Of a stretch of 64,000 nucleotides of DNA, positions 17,328 to 23,918 are shown piece by piece. This stretch comes from Thermococcus radiotolerans. Lineage in GTDB: Archaea > Methanobacteriota_B > Thermococci > Thermococcales > Thermococcaceae. The translations under genes were made by a program, and so were the position numbers. The number at the start of each line of letters is the position of its first letter. Positions within the stretch are counted from its first letter, which is position 1. The notes below the pieces were generated by a model that saw only the letters and a list, made by a program, of their open reading frames with translations, was not told the DNA's origin and did not search any database. The stretch lies in the NCBI RefSeq assembly GCF_002214565.1, contig NZ_CP015106.1, positions 1,612,001-1,676,000 of the forward strand, written 5' to 3'.

Positions 17328-18710
17328 TTAATGCCACGTCACGACCCTGTGGGTGACCCTTCCGGCGATGGCGTCCTTCAAAGCCCGCTCCATTATCTCT
17401 AGACCCTTTTCAGCGAGCTCCTCGGTTATCACAAGGGGCGGCGTTATCCTGACCACGTTTCCGAACATGCCGTAGCTGGGCAGGATGAGACCGAGTTCGA
17501 AGGCGCGCCAGCACACCTTCCCGGTCAGCTCCGGGTCCGGCTTTCCGTCGGGTTTGACTATCTCCGCCCCTATCATCAAACCCTTTCCGCGAACGTCTCC
17601 GATTACCTCGTATTCCTCCTGCATCTCCCGCAGGCGTTTCTGAATGAACCCCCCGACGCGCAGGGCGTTTTGGAGGAGGTTCTCCTCCTCGATTATCCTC
17701 AGCGTCGCATATGCAGCTGCCGAGATCACCGGGTTCGCGGCGGGGGTTAGGAGCGCGGAGCCGCTCGTCAGGCCTTTCATCAGCTCTCCTTTCCCAATAA
17801 CACCGCTCAGCCCCATGCCGCTGGCGACGCCCTTGCCGAACGCTAGGAGATCCGGCTCAACGCCGAACCATTCGCTGGCGAACCACTTCCCTGTCCGCCC
17901 CATCCCGGTCTGCACCTCATCCATCGCCAGGAGTATTCCATGCTCGTCGAGGAGCTTTTTGAGCTCGACGAAGAAGTTCTCCGGCGGAACAACTATTCCC
18001 CCATCGCCCTGGATGGGCTCGGCTATGAGGACGGCGGCCTCGTCGGGGGGGAGCACGTGGGCGAAGATGTAGCCCTCGAGGTAGTCGAGGAAGCGGTTTA
18101 TCAGTTCGTCCGGCTCGTCGTAGCCGTTTATCCCCCAAACGTTCCTGTACGGGTTCGGATATGGTACCCACACGACGTTGGGAATCAGAGGGGACAGACC
18201 GCGCTTCTGGGAGCTCTGGAAGGCTGCTATTGAAGTGGCGCCGTAGGTCTGACCGTGGTAGGCGCCGATGAACGCTATCATCCAGGGCCTTCTCGTGGCG
18301 AACCTCGCCACCTGCATGGTCAAGTCCATCGCGTCGCTCCCGCTCATGCCGAAGAGTATCAGCGGCTCTTCCACGGGGGCTTTCTCCGCGAGTATCTCGG
18401 CGACCTCTATGGCCCTCTTGCTGTAGGTGTAGCCTATCATCGAGTGCTGTATCTTCTCCACCTGCTCCTGGACCTCCCTCACGAGCTTAGGATGCGCATA
18501 GCCGGTCGAGGCGGCCGCGGCGCCGGCGAGGAAGTCTATGAAGACGTTTCCGTCAACGTCCTCTATCAGCGCACCGTATCCCCTCTCCGGAACCACCGGG
18601 AAAAGCTTGACCCCCAGGCCGGGCGAGATAACCCTCCCTTCTCTTTCGATGAGCTCCTTCGCTTTTGGTCCTGGAGGCTTAACCACGATTTTTGGATACT
18701 CAGAAGTCAT
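17328..18710 (-). CDS. Class III PLP-dependent aminotransferase / amino-acid racemase
   Basis: 460-residue enzyme of the 4-aminobutyrate/ornithine aminotransferase fold. Seen: GMSGSDAMDLTMQVARF for PLP phosphate; FIGAYHGQTYGATS; LLAMDEVQTGMGRTGKWF with the pyridine-binding Asp; and FGKGVASGMGLSGVIG with the Schiff-base Lys. Thermococcales members of this group include true aminotransferases and a broad-specificity amino-acid racemase; sequence alone does not settle which this is. I chose ATG at 18710 because GAGGCGAT then sits four bases upstream; ATG at 18716 overlaps that site. The next gene upstream on the same strand is an amino-acid symporter, which fits uptake followed by conversion. 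Confidence 0.85.
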   Translation of the reverse strand: MTSEYPKIVVKPPGPKAKELIEREGRVISPGLGVKLFPVVPERGYGALIEDVDGNVFIDFLAGAAAASTGYAHPKLVREVQEQVEKIQHSMIGYTYSKRAIEVAEILAEKAPVEEPLILFGMSGSDAMDLTMQVARFATRRPWMIAFIGAYHGQTYGATSIAAFQSSQKRGLSPLIPNVVWVPYPNPYRNVWGINGYDEPDELINRFLDYLEGYIFAHVLPPDEAAVLIAEPIQGDGGIVVPPENFFVELKKLLDEHGILLAMDEVQTGMGRTGKWFASEWFGVEPDLLAFGKGVASGMGLSGVIGKGELMKGLTSGSALLTPAANPVISAAAYATLRIIEEENLLQNALRVGGFIQKRLREMQEEYEVIGDVRGKGLMIGAEIVKPDGKPDPELTGKVCWRAFELGLILPSYGMFGNVVRITPPLVITEELAEKGLEIMERALKDAIAGRVTHRVVTWH

Positions 18711-18720
18711 TTTCATCGCC

Positions 18721-18753
18721 TCAAAGAGCTAAAAAGTTGAAAAAAACGAAAGG
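18721..18753 (-). terminator. T-tract terminator after the AGCS symporter gene
   Basis: Read on the minus strand, the gap between the symporter stop and the aminotransferase start holds two runs of T (seven and five), the usual archaeal termination signal without a needed hairpin. The tract is short enough that partial readthrough into the aminotransferase gene is possible. Confidence 0.45.
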
Positions 18754-20304
18754 TCACGGATTGGCCGCGACGAACTCGTCCGTCTTCTTCCTGACGTACC
18801 AGGAGAGAACGAGCAGACCTATCAGGTTCGGTATTGCCATGAGTCCGTTCATCATGTCCGAGAAGTTCCAAACGGTTTCCAGCTTGGTCACGGCGCCGAT
18901 GTAAATGAAGACGACGAAGAGCAGGTTGTAGATGAGGTGCAACTTTGGATAGAGCTTGGCGAATTTCTCCGGGTCCTGCTCGAGCCACTTGGCGAGGTAC
19001 ATGACGTTCTGCCTGCCGTAGAAGGACCAGGCGAGTATCGTCGAGTAGGCGAAGAGGACGATGCCTATTGCGACCATTATCTCGCCAGCATGGCCGAAGG
19101 CAGCCGCGAAGGCCGCCTGGGTGAGCGGCGCACCGTTGAGCTCGGGGTTGAGGTAGGCCTCCGTGACGACTATCGAGACACCGGTGAGGGTACAGATGAT
19201 CAGGGTGTCGATGAACGGACCGAGCATTGCGACGTGGGCCTGCCTTGAGGGGTGGTCGGTCTTAGCTGCCGCATGGGCGAGCGTTGCCGTACCGAGACCT
19301 GCCTCGTTGGAGAACAGACCCCTCTTGACACCCCAGAGGATGACCTGACCGATCGCACCGCCGGCCACGGCCTTTCCGGTGAAGGCGTCGTTGATGATAA
19401 GGGCGATAGCACTCGGGAGCTTTCCTGCGAACTTTATCCAGACGCCTATGGCGAAGAGGAAGTATACTATTGCCATGAACGGCACGAGCATCTCTGCGAC
19501 TTCACCGATCCTCTTGATACCGCCTATGACGACTATGAAGGTCAGGACAGCCAGGGCTAGTCCCGTGGCCCACATCGGGATGTTGAAGGCCGTCCTCAGT
19601 GCATCGGCAACGGAGTTCGACTGGGTCATGTTACCTATTCCGAAGGCCGCTATGGATGCGAAGAGTGCGAACAGTATCGCCAGCACCTTTCCAAGCGTTG
19701 GGTAGGCGTCGTCTTTGAGCAGGAAGAGGCCGAGGATACCGAAGAGTATCGCGACTATTATTGCCCCTATCTGGGTGGCGCCGGCCAGCTTGGTGGCGTC
19801 GTAGCCAACGAAGAGTGCGAAGAGCAGGGTGAAGATCGCCGCTATGTACTTGCCGGTCTTTGGTATGTTCTCCATGGCAAAGCCCTTTTCGAGGAAGTTG
19901 AAGGTTCCTCCTATCATGGTTCCGTCTGGAAGGGTGTCCCTGAAGGCAACTCCAAGGAGTCCCTCAGAGTACCTCGTGGCCATTCCCACGAGTGCGGTTA
20001 TCCACATCCAGAACAGGGCTCCGGGGCCACCGAAGTGGATTGCCGTTGCGACACCGGCTATGTTTCCGATACCGACGGTTCCTGAGATAGTTGCCATCAA
20101 CGCCTGGAACGGGGTGATGTCACCCTTGCCGGTCTTCTTCCTGCCCTCGAAGAGGGTGAACTTGATGGACCAGCCCAAGCGCCTGAACTGTATAACTTTC
20201 AGAAACACTGTCAGGAGAATGCCGGTGCCCAACAGCAACACTATCATGGGTATGCCCCAGACTTCCCCATCGAGCCAGTTTATAAAGTCCACGATGGCGC
20301 TCAT
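18754..20304 (-). CDS. Sodium:alanine/glycine symporter (AGCS family)
   Basis: 516-residue transporter with 10-12 helices, importing alanine, glycine or similar amino acids with Na+. Family signatures seen: GKGDITPFQALMATISGTVG, GNIAGVATAIHFGGPGALFW, NEAGLGTATLAHAAAKTDHP and AYSTILAWSFYGRQN. I chose ATG at 20304 (MSAIVDFINWLDG), which has GAGGTG six bases upstream; a codon nine bases earlier falls on that site. Expression is probably controlled through the 34-bp dyad over the predicted transcript start. The aminotransferase/racemase gene follows on the same strand. Confidence 0.92.
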   Translation of the reverse strand: MSAIVDFINWLDGEVWGIPMIVLLLGTGILLTVFLKVIQFRRLGWSIKFTLFEGRKKTGKGDITPFQALMATISGTVGIGNIAGVATAIHFGGPGALFWMWITALVGMATRYSEGLLGVAFRDTLPDGTMIGGTFNFLEKGFAMENIPKTGKYIAAIFTLLFALFVGYDATKLAGATQIGAIIVAILFGILGLFLLKDDAYPTLGKVLAILFALFASIAAFGIGNMTQSNSVADALRTAFNIPMWATGLALAVLTFIVVIGGIKRIGEVAEMLVPFMAIVYFLFAIGVWIKFAGKLPSAIALIINDAFTGKAVAGGAIGQVILWGVKRGLFSNEAGLGTATLAHAAAKTDHPSRQAHVAMLGPFIDTLIICTLTGVSIVVTEAYLNPELNGAPLTQAAFAAAFGHAGEIMVAIGIVLFAYSTILAWSFYGRQNVMYLAKWLEQDPEKFAKLYPKLHLIYNLLFVVFIYIGAVTKLETVWNFSDMMNGLMAIPNLIGLLVLSWYVRKKTDEFVAANP

Positions 20305-20359
20305 TTTCAACACCTCTCAGGCCAAACATGGGGGTTGATGGTATCCTACCGCGTATACT

Positions 20360-20408
20360 GCACATAACGTTACTGGCCAGTACATCTATGTGCTTTATCC
20401 TTTTAAAG
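20360..20408 (-). promoter_or_regulatory. Promoter and nested-dyad operator of the AGCS symporter gene
   Basis: The minus-strand TATA box CTTTAAAAGG lies at 20399-20408, placing the start site near 20375-20380. Centred there is a symmetrical element: outer arms GCACATA (20360-20366) and TATGTGC (20387-20393) around the perfect palindrome TACTGGCCAGTA (20371-20382), all sharing the centre 20376.5. The position fits a repressor operator. Confidence 0.6.
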
Positions 20409-20465
20409 TTTGACTTTGAGGTTGATAAAAGAAAAGTTTTTCACTTTTGAAAAAAATTCGCAGGG

Positions 20466-20478
20466 CAAAGGCTTATGA
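20466..20478 (+). promoter_or_regulatory. Probable promoter of the box C/D sRNA and coiled-coil gene
   Basis: AAAGGCTTATGAG resembles a BRE followed by a weak TATA box. A start about 25 bases on falls at 20497-20500, three to six bases before box C of the guide RNA, which is where such transcripts usually begin. Confidence 0.4.
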
Positions 20479-20499
20479 GCTTGGGCGCGTTACTGGTAG

Positions 20500-20554
20500 G
20501 GGATGATGAGTCTGGAGCCCCCTGAGTGGTGATGACGTTTCGCGGGGCTGACCG
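20500..20554 (+). ncRNA. Box C/D guide RNA (sRNA) for 2'-O-methylation
   Basis: All four boxes are canonical: C ATGATGA at 20503-20509, D' CTGA at 20522-20525, C' GTGATGA at 20529-20535, D CTGA at 20548-20551. Both guides are exactly 12 bases (20510-20521 and 20536-20547) and the D'-C' spacer is three, as in archaeal dual guides. Such RNAs carry L7Ae, Nop5 and fibrillarin. By the D+5 rule, guide 1 (GUCUGGAGCCCC) would direct methylation of the C in GGGGCUCCAGAC, and guide 2 (CGUUUCGCGGGG) the fifth base of CCCCGCGAAACG. The sRNA ends within a few bases of the next start codon. Confidence 0.85.
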
Positions 20555-20556
20555 AG

Positions 20557-20823
20557 ATGATACGAGAGCGCCTCTGCCGGGAATACCTGGAGGAAATCGA
20601 GCGCCTTGAACGCTCCATCAGGGAGCTGGAGGACGAGATAACGGAGCTCCGCATGCAGCTCAACCTGAAGGTGGACGAGGCCAACCGTCTGGCGATAGAG
20701 AACGCGAGTTTGAGGCACAAGCTGGAGATGCAGCGGCGCACCTACAATCGGATGGTCGAGCTGCTGAAGAAGATAAAATTCCCGATAATAATACTGAACG
20801 ATGAGGAGATCGACGAGGAGTGA
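20557..20823 (+). CDS. Small coiled-coil protein of unknown function
   Basis: 88 residues. Positions 8-70 show heptad spacing of Leu/Ile with charged flanks (LEEIERLERSIRELEDEITE), a long coiled coil, followed by KKIKFPIIIL and an acidic tail DEEIDEE. No family recognised. The ATG at 20557 comes six bases after box D of the guide RNA. An in-frame stop inside box C' rules out any start before 20536, and no ribosome binding site is visible in between, so it is either translated from an unusual leader that contains the sRNA or from a shorter transcript. Codon usage resembles real genes of the window. Confidence 0.65.
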   Translation: MIRERLCREYLEEIERLERSIRELEDEITELRMQLNLKVDEANRLAIENASLRHKLEMQRRTYNRMVELLKKIKFPIIILNDEEIDEE

Positions 20824-21181
20824 TACTCTTTTACCCACGTGTGTTCTTGATTGACACCACTGTAAATCGTTGAAGTAAATACAAAGTTTTGTCAGATTGA
20901 AAGTAACATTGTTCAGTAACACGGTTACGGTGTTGTTGTTTCTATAAGATTTCATAGGCATACATCATTTTTCGGCAAACTTTGTTATGTTTTCTACAAC
21001 ATTAACGTTTTCCTCGGCATGTAAGAACTTGAAAAAGGTTCGAATAGTTACAAGATACGCAAAGCTTAAATAACATGACAAATTAGTCTAGATAGCGTTA
21101 ACAATAACATGCCACAATCTGTTTTTGTATAATCCACTTGATTCAAATGTCTTCGATTGCATCTGTGGGGGTGTGTTTGGT
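20824..21181 (+). promoter_or_regulatory. Long AT-rich upstream region of the winged-helix regulator gene
   Basis: 358 bases without a gene. At 20903-20920 stands GTAACATTGTTCAGTAAC, two GTAAC units 13 bases apart, followed by GTTAC at 20924-20928 that forms an inverted repeat with the second unit. A further GTTAC lies at 21047-21051. The likely core promoter is AAAGCTTAAATAAC near 21059-21072, giving a leader of about 85 bases. I see no other structure or guide RNA in it. Confidence 0.5.
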
Positions 21182-21457
21182 ATGCGGCGGTCGAAAGTTG
21201 AGATAATAGCCGATATCCTCCGCTCCACCAACGGCACCGGTGCCACTAAAACCCAGATCGTCTACAGGGCCAACCTGAACTTCAAGCTTGCGACGGGATA
21301 CATCAGGTACCTTCTGAAGAAGGGCTATCTCGTGGAGGTCGTCGAAAACAACAGGAGGGTCTACAAAGCCACCGACAAGGGGCAGGCCTTCCTAAGGGAG
21401 TTCTTCACGATAGCCCGCGAGCTGGATGATATACTCAGTATAGAAAACGCCGTTTAG
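21182..21457 (+). CDS. Winged-helix transcriptional regulator of the TasA-like cluster
   Basis: 91 residues forming one winged helix-turn-helix of the archaeal type: RRSKVEIIADILRSTN as helix 1, ATKTQIVYRANLNFKLATGY as helix-turn-helix, LLKKGYLVEVVENNRRVYKA as the wing, and a C-terminal helix likely used for dimers. No ligand domain. ATG at 21182 is preceded by GGGGGTG. The gene stands 153 bases before the secreted-protein genes. The same 18-bp element occurs in both upstream regions, making autoregulation plus control of the cluster the natural reading. Confidence 0.8.
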   Translation: MRRSKVEIIADILRSTNGTGATKTQIVYRANLNFKLATGYIRYLLKKGYLVEVVENNRRVYKATDKGQAFLREFFTIARELDDILSIENAV

Positions 21458-21489
21458 GCTCCAATCAGTTCTCAAATCACCTGAACTCT

Positions 21490-21512
21490 GTTCCGTAACA
21501 TTGTTCCGTAAC
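21490..21512 (+). promoter_or_regulatory. Direct-repeat operator upstream of the first TasA-like gene
   Basis: GTTCCGTAAC occurs twice, at 21490-21499 and 21503-21512, with a 13-base period. The inner 18 bases, GTAACATTGTTCCGTAAC (21495-21512), match the element at 20903-20920 in 17 of 18 positions. It ends about 27 bases before the TATA box CTTAAATAC (near 21540), an activator-like position. Confidence 0.6.
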
Positions 21513-21539
21513 TTCACTCCGGAAAAGCGTTTCTTCTTG

Positions 21540-21603
21540 CTTAAATACTGGAAGGGCAATATTTACTAAGGGCCCTGGTACGAAGGGGGCCCTTCCGGAG
21601 GTG
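21540..21603 (+). promoter_or_regulatory. Core promoter and leader hairpin of the TasA-like operon
   Basis: TATA box CTTAAATAC near 21540-21548 predicts a start near 21568-21573. From 21568 the leader can fold AAGGGCCC (21568-21575) on GGGCCCTT (21587-21594), an 8-bp GC-rich stem with an 11-base loop, ending two bases before the ribosome binding site GGAGGTG (21597-21603). A 5'-terminal stem could protect the mRNA or limit ribosome access. Confidence 0.5.
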
Positions 21604-21610
21604 TTCGGAA

Positions 21611-22201
21611 ATGAAGATGTTGGCAAGTTTGGTTTTGGTAGGGATTGTTCTGTTTGGCATTGGAGCAGGAACCTGGGCGCAGTTCACCGACACCGAGACA
21701 AGTACTGACAACTACATTGCAGCTGGAACCCTTGATTTGGTAGTGGGTGGAGAGAACCCATTATCCACGAGCCTCAACTACACGGACGAGTTTGGCTATG
21801 TGTACCCAGGTTGGGAAGACTCTACTTGGTTCTACGTTAAAAACGATGGAAGTATAGACGGTAAGCTATACCTCGATATAAGTTATAGTGACTCACCAGG
21901 ATTGACCCCAGAGCCAGAGCAGGAATACTATGCCGAACATGGGGGTAGTGATGTAGGAGAACTCTCTCAATATCTCTATGTTGAGATATACTACAGCGAC
22001 GACACGAACTTTGATGCTTCCAAGCTCGTCTGGAATGGCTATGTTAGCGAATGGCCTGGAGAGAAGGAGCTTGGGGAGCTACCAGCAGGGGAGATTAGGT
22101 ACATCAAAGTTAAGGCTTCAATAGACAGCGACGTCGGGAACATAATCCAGGGAGACAGCCTTACCGTTAACGTCACCTTCACTCTAAAGCAGGACACTTG
22201 A
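21611..22201 (+). CDS. TasA/camelysin-like secreted protein with SipW-type signal peptide
   Basis: 196 residues. The N-terminus is a signal peptide (MKMLASLVLVGIVLFGIGAG) with probable cleavage after TWA, followed by QFTDTETSTDNYIAAGTLDL, the sequence typical of TasA, camelysin and other SipW-processed proteins. The rest is beta-rich (YLDISYSD, YVEIYYSDD, SLTVNVTFTL). TasA-like subunits form extracellular fibres by inserting their N-terminal strand into the next subunit; archaeal bundling pili use a relative. Here that function is inferred. GGAGGTG precedes the ATG. Codon use is clearly more AT-rich than in the flanking housekeeping genes. Followed after 32 bases by a paralogue. Confidence 0.82.
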   Translation: MKMLASLVLVGIVLFGIGAGTWAQFTDTETSTDNYIAAGTLDLVVGGENPLSTSLNYTDEFGYVYPGWEDSTWFYVKNDGSIDGKLYLDISYSDSPGLTPEPEQEYYAEHGGSDVGELSQYLYVEIYYSDDTNFDASKLVWNGYVSEWPGEKELGELPAGEIRYIKVKASIDSDVGNIIQGDSLTVNVTFTLKQDT

Positions 22202-22233
22202 TTCCATTTAGTTCTTTACAGGGGTGACCAGCG

Positions 22234-22935
22234 ATGCGGAGCATTGCAGTAACTTTCCTCCTCATCGGCCTGCTGGTTGCAGGGATGGGCTACGGTACAT
22301 GGGCAGTCTATCACGACGAAGAGACCAGTACGGGAAACTACGTGCAGGCTGGAACTCTTGACTTGGTATTGACTGATAATACATCCTCCGCTGATGGACA
22401 ATGGAACATTTGGGGGGGTTACCCAGGACAACCAGGATTGACTCAGGGAGATGGGGAAATACGTATCTACAACGTTGGAACCATTCCGGCAGGAAACGTC
22501 AGGATATGGTTCACCTTTGAGTGCCACGAGGACGACAATGGGAATCCAAACGATGGCTACAACCCTGGTCCTGAGTCTGACACGAATCTTACTGGGGTCG
22601 GATCGTGGCTCAAAGAAATAAAAGTTACTGAGATGAGATATAGTGAAAACAACGGCAGACCAAATATTAACATAGTGTATGACAATGGGAACTCTTGGGA
22701 CAGTACGTATATACAGGATTTAGACGGTGATGACAGAATAACACTTTACGACCTCTCCCTTCAGGAGATTACTGGGTTATATGCTCCATACCCTAACGGC
22801 AATCCCGATAGCAACTCCGGATATACAGCATTTGAAATGAGCTTTAGGATCATTGACACAGGATCAGAGCAGAACTATTGGCAGGGTGATGTCTGCATAA
22901 TGACAGTCCATGTGAAACTGGAGCAGGAAACATAA
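22234..22935 (+). CDS. TasA/camelysin-like secreted protein with a calcium-loop-like motif
   Basis: 233 residues, paralogous to the preceding gene: signal peptide MRSIAVTFLLIGLLVAGMGY, cleavage after TWA, then VYHDEETSTGNYVQAGTLDL. It is longer, with an Asn/Gly/Asp-rich middle (HEDDNGNPNDGYNPGPESD) and the segment DLDGDDRITLYDL, which matches one half of a dockerin or EF-hand-like calcium loop (Asp at positions 1, 3, 5 and 12). Two cysteines (FEC and GDVC) could form a disulfide. GGGGTGACC precedes the ATG. It may be a second or minor fibre subunit or an adhesin tip; which is not visible from sequence. AT-rich codon use like its neighbour. Confidence 0.8.
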   Translation: MRSIAVTFLLIGLLVAGMGYGTWAVYHDEETSTGNYVQAGTLDLVLTDNTSSADGQWNIWGGYPGQPGLTQGDGEIRIYNVGTIPAGNVRIWFTFECHEDDNGNPNDGYNPGPESDTNLTGVGSWLKEIKVTEMRYSENNGRPNINIVYDNGNSWDSTYIQDLDGDDRITLYDLSLQEITGLYAPYPNGNPDSNSGYTAFEMSFRIIDTGSEQNYWQGDVCIMTVHVKLEQET

Positions 22936-22972
22936 ACACACAAGAGGAAATAGTACACGAGGTCTGAGGCCG

Positions 22973-23311
22973 ATGAGGTCGCTCTCCATTATCTTTCTTT
23001 TTGTTCTCATGGGCTTCCTGCTCTACAGTTCCCTGATGATGGGGGCTAGTCAGAGCGCTCCGCTTGAGTCTCCCCTCGCGGGGGAGAATCGAAACCTGAT
23101 GAACGCGCAGGGGGCGAACTCAAGGCTCAGCATCCCGAACTTCACCGTGTCGAACTCCTCAAGGATAGTGGCGCTGGCCGAGCGTCTCACGGTGAAGGAA
23201 ATAAACTACGAAGAGATGCTCGGTGCGATAGAGCTCGCGGCAAAGCTGAGTCTCTTGGCGGTGGCACTTGCGATGTTCCTGTCCCTGGTCTCGACACTGG
23301 TGGTGAGATGA
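22973..23311 (+). CDS. Small membrane-anchored protein of the TasA-like cluster
   Basis: 112 residues: an N-terminal hydrophobic segment (about 4-24), a Ser/Asn-rich extracellular stretch with possible glycosylation sites (NFTVSNSSR), and a C-terminal helix (about 88-110, LAAKLSLLAVALAMFLSLVS). No family recognised. The placement between fibre-type genes and a third TasA-like gene, with one base to the next ATG, suggests an accessory or anchoring role; that is inference. The ATG follows GAGGTCTGAGG. Confidence 0.65.
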   Translation: MRSLSIIFLFVLMGFLLYSSLMMGASQSAPLESPLAGENRNLMNAQGANSRLSIPNFTVSNSSRIVALAERLTVKEINYEEMLGAIELAAKLSLLAVALAMFLSLVSTLVVR

Positions 23312-23312
23312 A

Positions 23313-23915
23313 ATGAGGAAAATCCTGCTCATCCCTCTCATCATTGCCGTCTTTTCTCTCTACGTTTCCCAGGCGTCTTTTTCCTATTTCTCCGATACCG
23401 AGACCATAACCGCTGAACTGGCCGCCGCGATCCCGCCCTCCAGCGTCACCGTCCTGTACGAAAACGCCACCCTCACCTTCTTCTGCCACGTTCCCTGCTG
23501 CCATCACTGCGGGGATTCTGGCGCGTCCGATTTGAACGGGGTTATCTCCACGGCCGAGAAAAGTCCCGAGAGCCTGGAGCACGCCCCGCAGTGTTTCAGG
23601 AAGGTGTGTAGCAAGGCCGTCCTCGACGGAATTTATATAAAGAACGATGGAAGGGACGTGGTTCTCGAGAAGGTCATCGTCAGGTGGTGGTGCGGCGGAA
23701 AGCTTAACTATCTGAAGATAGATACCAGAACGTTCGAGTCCAACTCCACGTCCCCCGCGGAGGTTGAAGTCGGGGTGACGCTGGGGGGCGGGTACCACAG
23801 CGTTGAGCTGGGCTTCGAATCAATAATCTCTCCCGTCTTTGAAATAACCTTCATCTTCGACGACCACGTTGAGGAGGTATACTTCATACCGTGCGTCAAG
23901 TTCGAGTGGGTGTAG
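23313..23915 (+). CDS. Cysteine-rich protein with SipW-type signal peptide
   Basis: 200 residues. Signal peptide MRKILLIPLIIAVFSLYVSQ followed by ASFSYFSDTETIT, the TasA/camelysin hallmark, but AGTLDL is missing and is replaced by AAIPPSSVTVLYEN. It then has eight cysteines, four of them in FFCHVPCCHHCGDSG, the others in QCFRKVC, RWWCGG and IPCVKF. Two disulfides or a metal site are possible. The second half is beta-rich (VVLEKVIVRW, VFEITFIFDD). The ATG lies one base after the stop of the preceding gene, and the signal peptidase gene starts three bases after its end. A cap or base subunit of the surface structure is one guess; the true role is unknown. Confidence 0.75.
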   Translation: MRKILLIPLIIAVFSLYVSQASFSYFSDTETITAELAAAIPPSSVTVLYENATLTFFCHVPCCHHCGDSGASDLNGVISTAEKSPESLEHAPQCFRKVCSKAVLDGIYIKNDGRDVVLEKVIVRWWCGGKLNYLKIDTRTFESNSTSPAEVEVGVTLGGGYHSVELGFESIISPVFEITFIFDDHVEEVYFIPCVKFEWV

Positions 23916-23918
23916 CGG

